DNA from: Streptomyces sp. SCUT-3
GTDB taxonomy: Bacteria > Actinomycetota > Actinomycetes > Streptomycetales > Streptomycetaceae
Assembly: GCF_014083985.1 (NCBI RefSeq)
Contig: NZ_CP046907.1
Coordinates: 3,262,501 to 3,326,500, forward strand
Length of the DNA: 64,000 nucleotides
Direction: 5' to 3'
In this document: positions 62,025 to 64,000 of the stretch, in pieces
Position numbering within the stretch: position 1 is the first letter of the stretch
Layout of the letters: each line of letters begins with the position of its first letter
Notes under the pieces: generated by a model
The model's database searches: none
Seen by the model: the letters and a program-made list of their open reading frames with translations, nothing else
What the model was told of the DNA's origin: nothing
Program-made: the position numbers and the translations under genes

Positions 62025-64000
62025 ATGACCGTCACCACACAGCCCCCCGCCGGAGGGCAGGCGCCGGTACCGCCCGAGGACCTGGTCACCGTCACCATCG
62101 ACGGCGTCGAGGTCAGCGTGCCCAAGGGAACGCTCGTCATCCGGGCCGCCGAGCTCGTCGGGATCGAGATCCCGCGCTTCTGCGACCACCCGCTGCTCGA
62201 CCCCGCCGGCGCCTGCCGGCAGTGCATCGTCGAGGTCGAGGGGCAGCGCAAGCCCATGGCCTCGTGCACCATCACCTGCACCGACGGCATGGTGGTGCGC
62301 ACCCAGCTCACCTCGCCGGTCGCCGAGAAGGCGCAGCGCGGCGTGATGGAGCTGCTGCTCATCAACCACCCGCTGGACTGCCCGGTCTGCGACAAGGGCG
62401 GCGAGTGCCCCCTGCAGAACCAGGCCCTCTCCCACGGGCAGGCCGACAGCCGCTTCGACGGCACCAAGCGCACCTACCCCAAGCCGGTGCCGATCTCCAC
62501 CCAGGTCCTGCTGGACCGCGAACGCTGCGTGCTGTGCGCGCGCTGCACCCGCTTCTCCCAGCAGATCGCCGGCGACCCGTTCATCGACATGGTCGAGCGC
62601 GGCGCGCTCCAGCAGATCGGCACCGGGGAGGGCGACCCGTTCCGGTCCTACTTCTCCGGCAACACCATCCAGATCTGCCCGGTCGGCGCCCTGACCTCGG
62701 CCGCCTACCGGTTCCGCGCCCGCCCCTTCGACCTGGTCTCCACACCGGGCGTGTGCGAGCACTGCGCCGGCGGCTGCGCCACCCGCACCGACCACCGGCG
62801 CGGCAAGGTCATGCGGCGCCTGGCCGCGAACGACCCCCAGGTCAACGAGGAATGGATCTGCGACAAGGGCCGCTTCGCGTTCCGCTACGCGCAGCAGCAC
62901 GACCGGATCACCGCCCCCCTGGTCCGCGACCCGGCCACCGGCGAGCTGGAACCGGCCTCCTGGCCCGAGGCGCTGGAGCTCGCGGCCCGCGGGCTGACCG
63001 GCGCCGTCGGCGGCGCCGCGGTCCTGACCGGCGGCCGGCTCACCCTCGAGGACGCCTACGCCTACGCCAAGTTCGCCCGCGTCGTCCTGCGCACCAACGA
63101 CGTCGACTTCCGCGCCCGGGCGCACAGCGCCGAGGAGGCCGACTTCCTCGCCGCCCGCGTCGCCGGCCGCGGCGTCGGGATCGACGGGCAGGGCGTGACC
63201 TTCACCGACCTGGAGAACGCCCCCGCCGTCCTCCTCGTCGGGCTGGAGGCCGAGGAGGAGGCCCCCGGCGTCTTCCTGCGCCTGCGCAAGGCTCACCGGA
63301 AGAAGCGGCAGGCCGCCTTCGCGATCGCACCCTTCGCCACCCGGGGCCTGACCAAGGCCGGCGGCACCCTGCTGCCCGCCGCCCCCGGCACCGAGCCCGA
63401 GTGGCTGGACGCCCTCGCCTCCGGCTTCGGCCTGGAGGGCGAGGGGGTCCGGGCCCACGAGGCGCTGCACGCCGGCGGCGCGGTCGTCCTGGTCGGGGAG
63501 CGGCTCGCCGCCGTCCCCGGCGCGCTCACCGCCGTGCTGCGGTTCGCCACCGCCTCCGGCGCGCGGATCGCCTGGATCCCCCGCCGCGCCGGGGAGCGCG
63601 GCGCCGTCGAGGCCGGCGCCCTGCCCGGCCTGCTGCCCGGCGGCCGCCCGGCCACCGACCCGCAGGCCCGCGCCGAGACCGCCGCGGCCTGGGGGATCGG
63701 CGCACTGCCGGTGCGCACCGGCCGCGACACCGGCCAGATCCTCGACGCCGCCGCCCGCGGCGAGGTGGGCGCGCTGCTCGTCGGCGGCGTCGACCCCGAC
63801 GACCTGCCGGACCCGGCCCGGGCCCTGGAGGCACTGGAGTCGGTCGGCTTCCTGGTCAGCCTGGAGCAGCGGCCCTCGGCCGTCACGGAGCGCGCCGACG
63901 TCGTCCTGCCGGTCGCCGCGGTCGCCGAGAAGCCCGGCACCTTCCTCAACTGGGAGGGCCGCCCCCGCCCGTTCGAGGCCGCGCTCGGGCCCGACCGGTC
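62025..64000 (+). CDS. nuoG: NADH-quinone oxidoreductase subunit G, 3' end outside window
   Basis: At least 658 residues, cut by the window edge. Iron-sulfur subunit. N-terminal [2Fe-2S] ferredoxin domain ([24 protein letters not shown]), then the His-Cys [4Fe-4S] site ([19 protein letters not shown]), then [16 protein letters not shown] and QICPVGAL. A fourth set of cysteines ([27 protein letters not shown]) marks the N7-type cluster of molybdopterin-oxidoreductase-like NuoG. The remaining part is the inactive molybdopterin-type domain. Confidence 0.96.
   Translation, partial: MTVTTQPPAGGQAPVPPEDLVTVTIDGVEVSVPKGTLVIRAAELVGIEIPRFCDHPLLDPAGACRQCIVEVEGQRKPMASCTITCTDGMVVRTQLTSPVAEKAQRGVMELLLINHPLDCPVCDKGGECPLQNQALSHGQADSRFDGTKRTYPKPVPISTQVLLDRERCVLCARCTRFSQQIAGDPFIDMVERGALQQIGTGEGDPFRSYFSGNTIQICPVGALTSAAYRFRARPFDLVSTPGVCEHCAGGCATRTDHRRGKVMRRLAANDPQVNEEWICDKGRFAFRYAQQHDRITAPLVRDPATGELEPASWPEALELAARGLTGAVGGAAVLTGGRLTLEDAYAYAKFARVVLRTNDVDFRARAHSAEEADFLAARVAGRGVGIDGQGVTFTDLENAPAVLLVGLEAEEEAPGVFLRLRKAHRKKRQAAFAIAPFATRGLTKAGGTLLPAAPGTEPEWLDALASGFGLEGEGVRAHEALHAGGAVVLVGERLAAVPGALTAVLRFATASGARIAWIPRRAGERGAVEAGALPGLLPGGRPATDPQARAETAAAWGIGALPVRTGRDTGQILDAAARGEVGALLVGGVDPDDLPDPARALEALESVGFLVSLEQRPSAVTERADVVLPVAAVAEKPGTFLNWEGRPRPFEAALGPDR

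Overview
This window is a high-GC actinobacterial chromosome segment, almost certainly from Streptomyces or a close streptomycete. The reasons are strong G/C preference at third codon positions, many GTG/TTG starts, an rRNA operon, the developmental sigma factor BldN with its anti-sigma RsbN, a Rex-controlled haem operon, and the futalosine (Mqn) menaquinone route. No prophage, insertion sequence, CRISPR array or tRNA was recognised.

Layout. 1-3.2 kb: the 3' part of a 23S rRNA gene, 5S rRNA and the rrn terminator. 3.3-12.6 kb: an AcuC-like deacetylase, a putative phosphatase, a BldC-like DNA-binding protein (bdtA-like), the tiny ribosomal protein bS22, an NAD-binding epimerase-like protein, an acyltransferase, rsbN, bldN, a HAD phosphatase and a glutaredoxin-like protein. 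12.7-19.6 kb: a DnaQ-type exonuclease, then rex-hemA-hemC-hemD-hemB, with a Rex operator lying over the -35 box. 19.8-26.1 kb: two DUF3558-like lipoproteins, RtcB RNA ligase, an SDR, a proline-rich secreted protein and a split RibD pair. 26.1-34.0 kb: hemL, a phosphoglycerate-mutase-like phosphatase, a DJ-1/PfpI protein and the System II cytochrome c maturation operon (TlpA/ResA, CcdA, ResB, CcsB). 34.1-49.9 kb: menaquinone genes (UbiD-like and UbiX-like decarboxylase partners, mqnP, mqnE, mqnA, mqnC, menG, a MenJ-like reductase) interspersed with regulators, a dicarboxylate symporter, a rhomboid protease and a cold-shock gene with an elaborate leader. 50.0-56.4 kb: a more variable stretch with a small membrane protein, an aminotransferase, a P450-ferredoxin pair with a divergent regulator, an NlpC/P60 hydrolase and an unusual extended YidD. 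56.8 kb to the end: the complex I operon nuoA-B-C-D-E-F-G, with nuoG cut by the window edge.

The dominant theme is respiration and redox: NADH-sensing Rex with haem synthesis, cytochrome c maturation, menaquinone synthesis and complex I lie in one 50-kb stretch. From memory of S. coelicolor, the first 26 kb and the rest correspond to two separate chromosomal blocks there (around SCO3315-3330 and SCO4469-4570), so a synteny junction may lie near 26.1 kb. This was not checked by alignment.

The most interesting unexplained features are the cold-shock leader (a hairpin whose loop can pair with sequence next to the ribosome binding site, plus an upstream attenuator-like hairpin), the A/T-rich operator region between the P450 pair and its regulator, the Cys-rich extended YidD, the repeat arrays before resA and nuoA, and a degenerate methyltransferase half in the HemD fusion.
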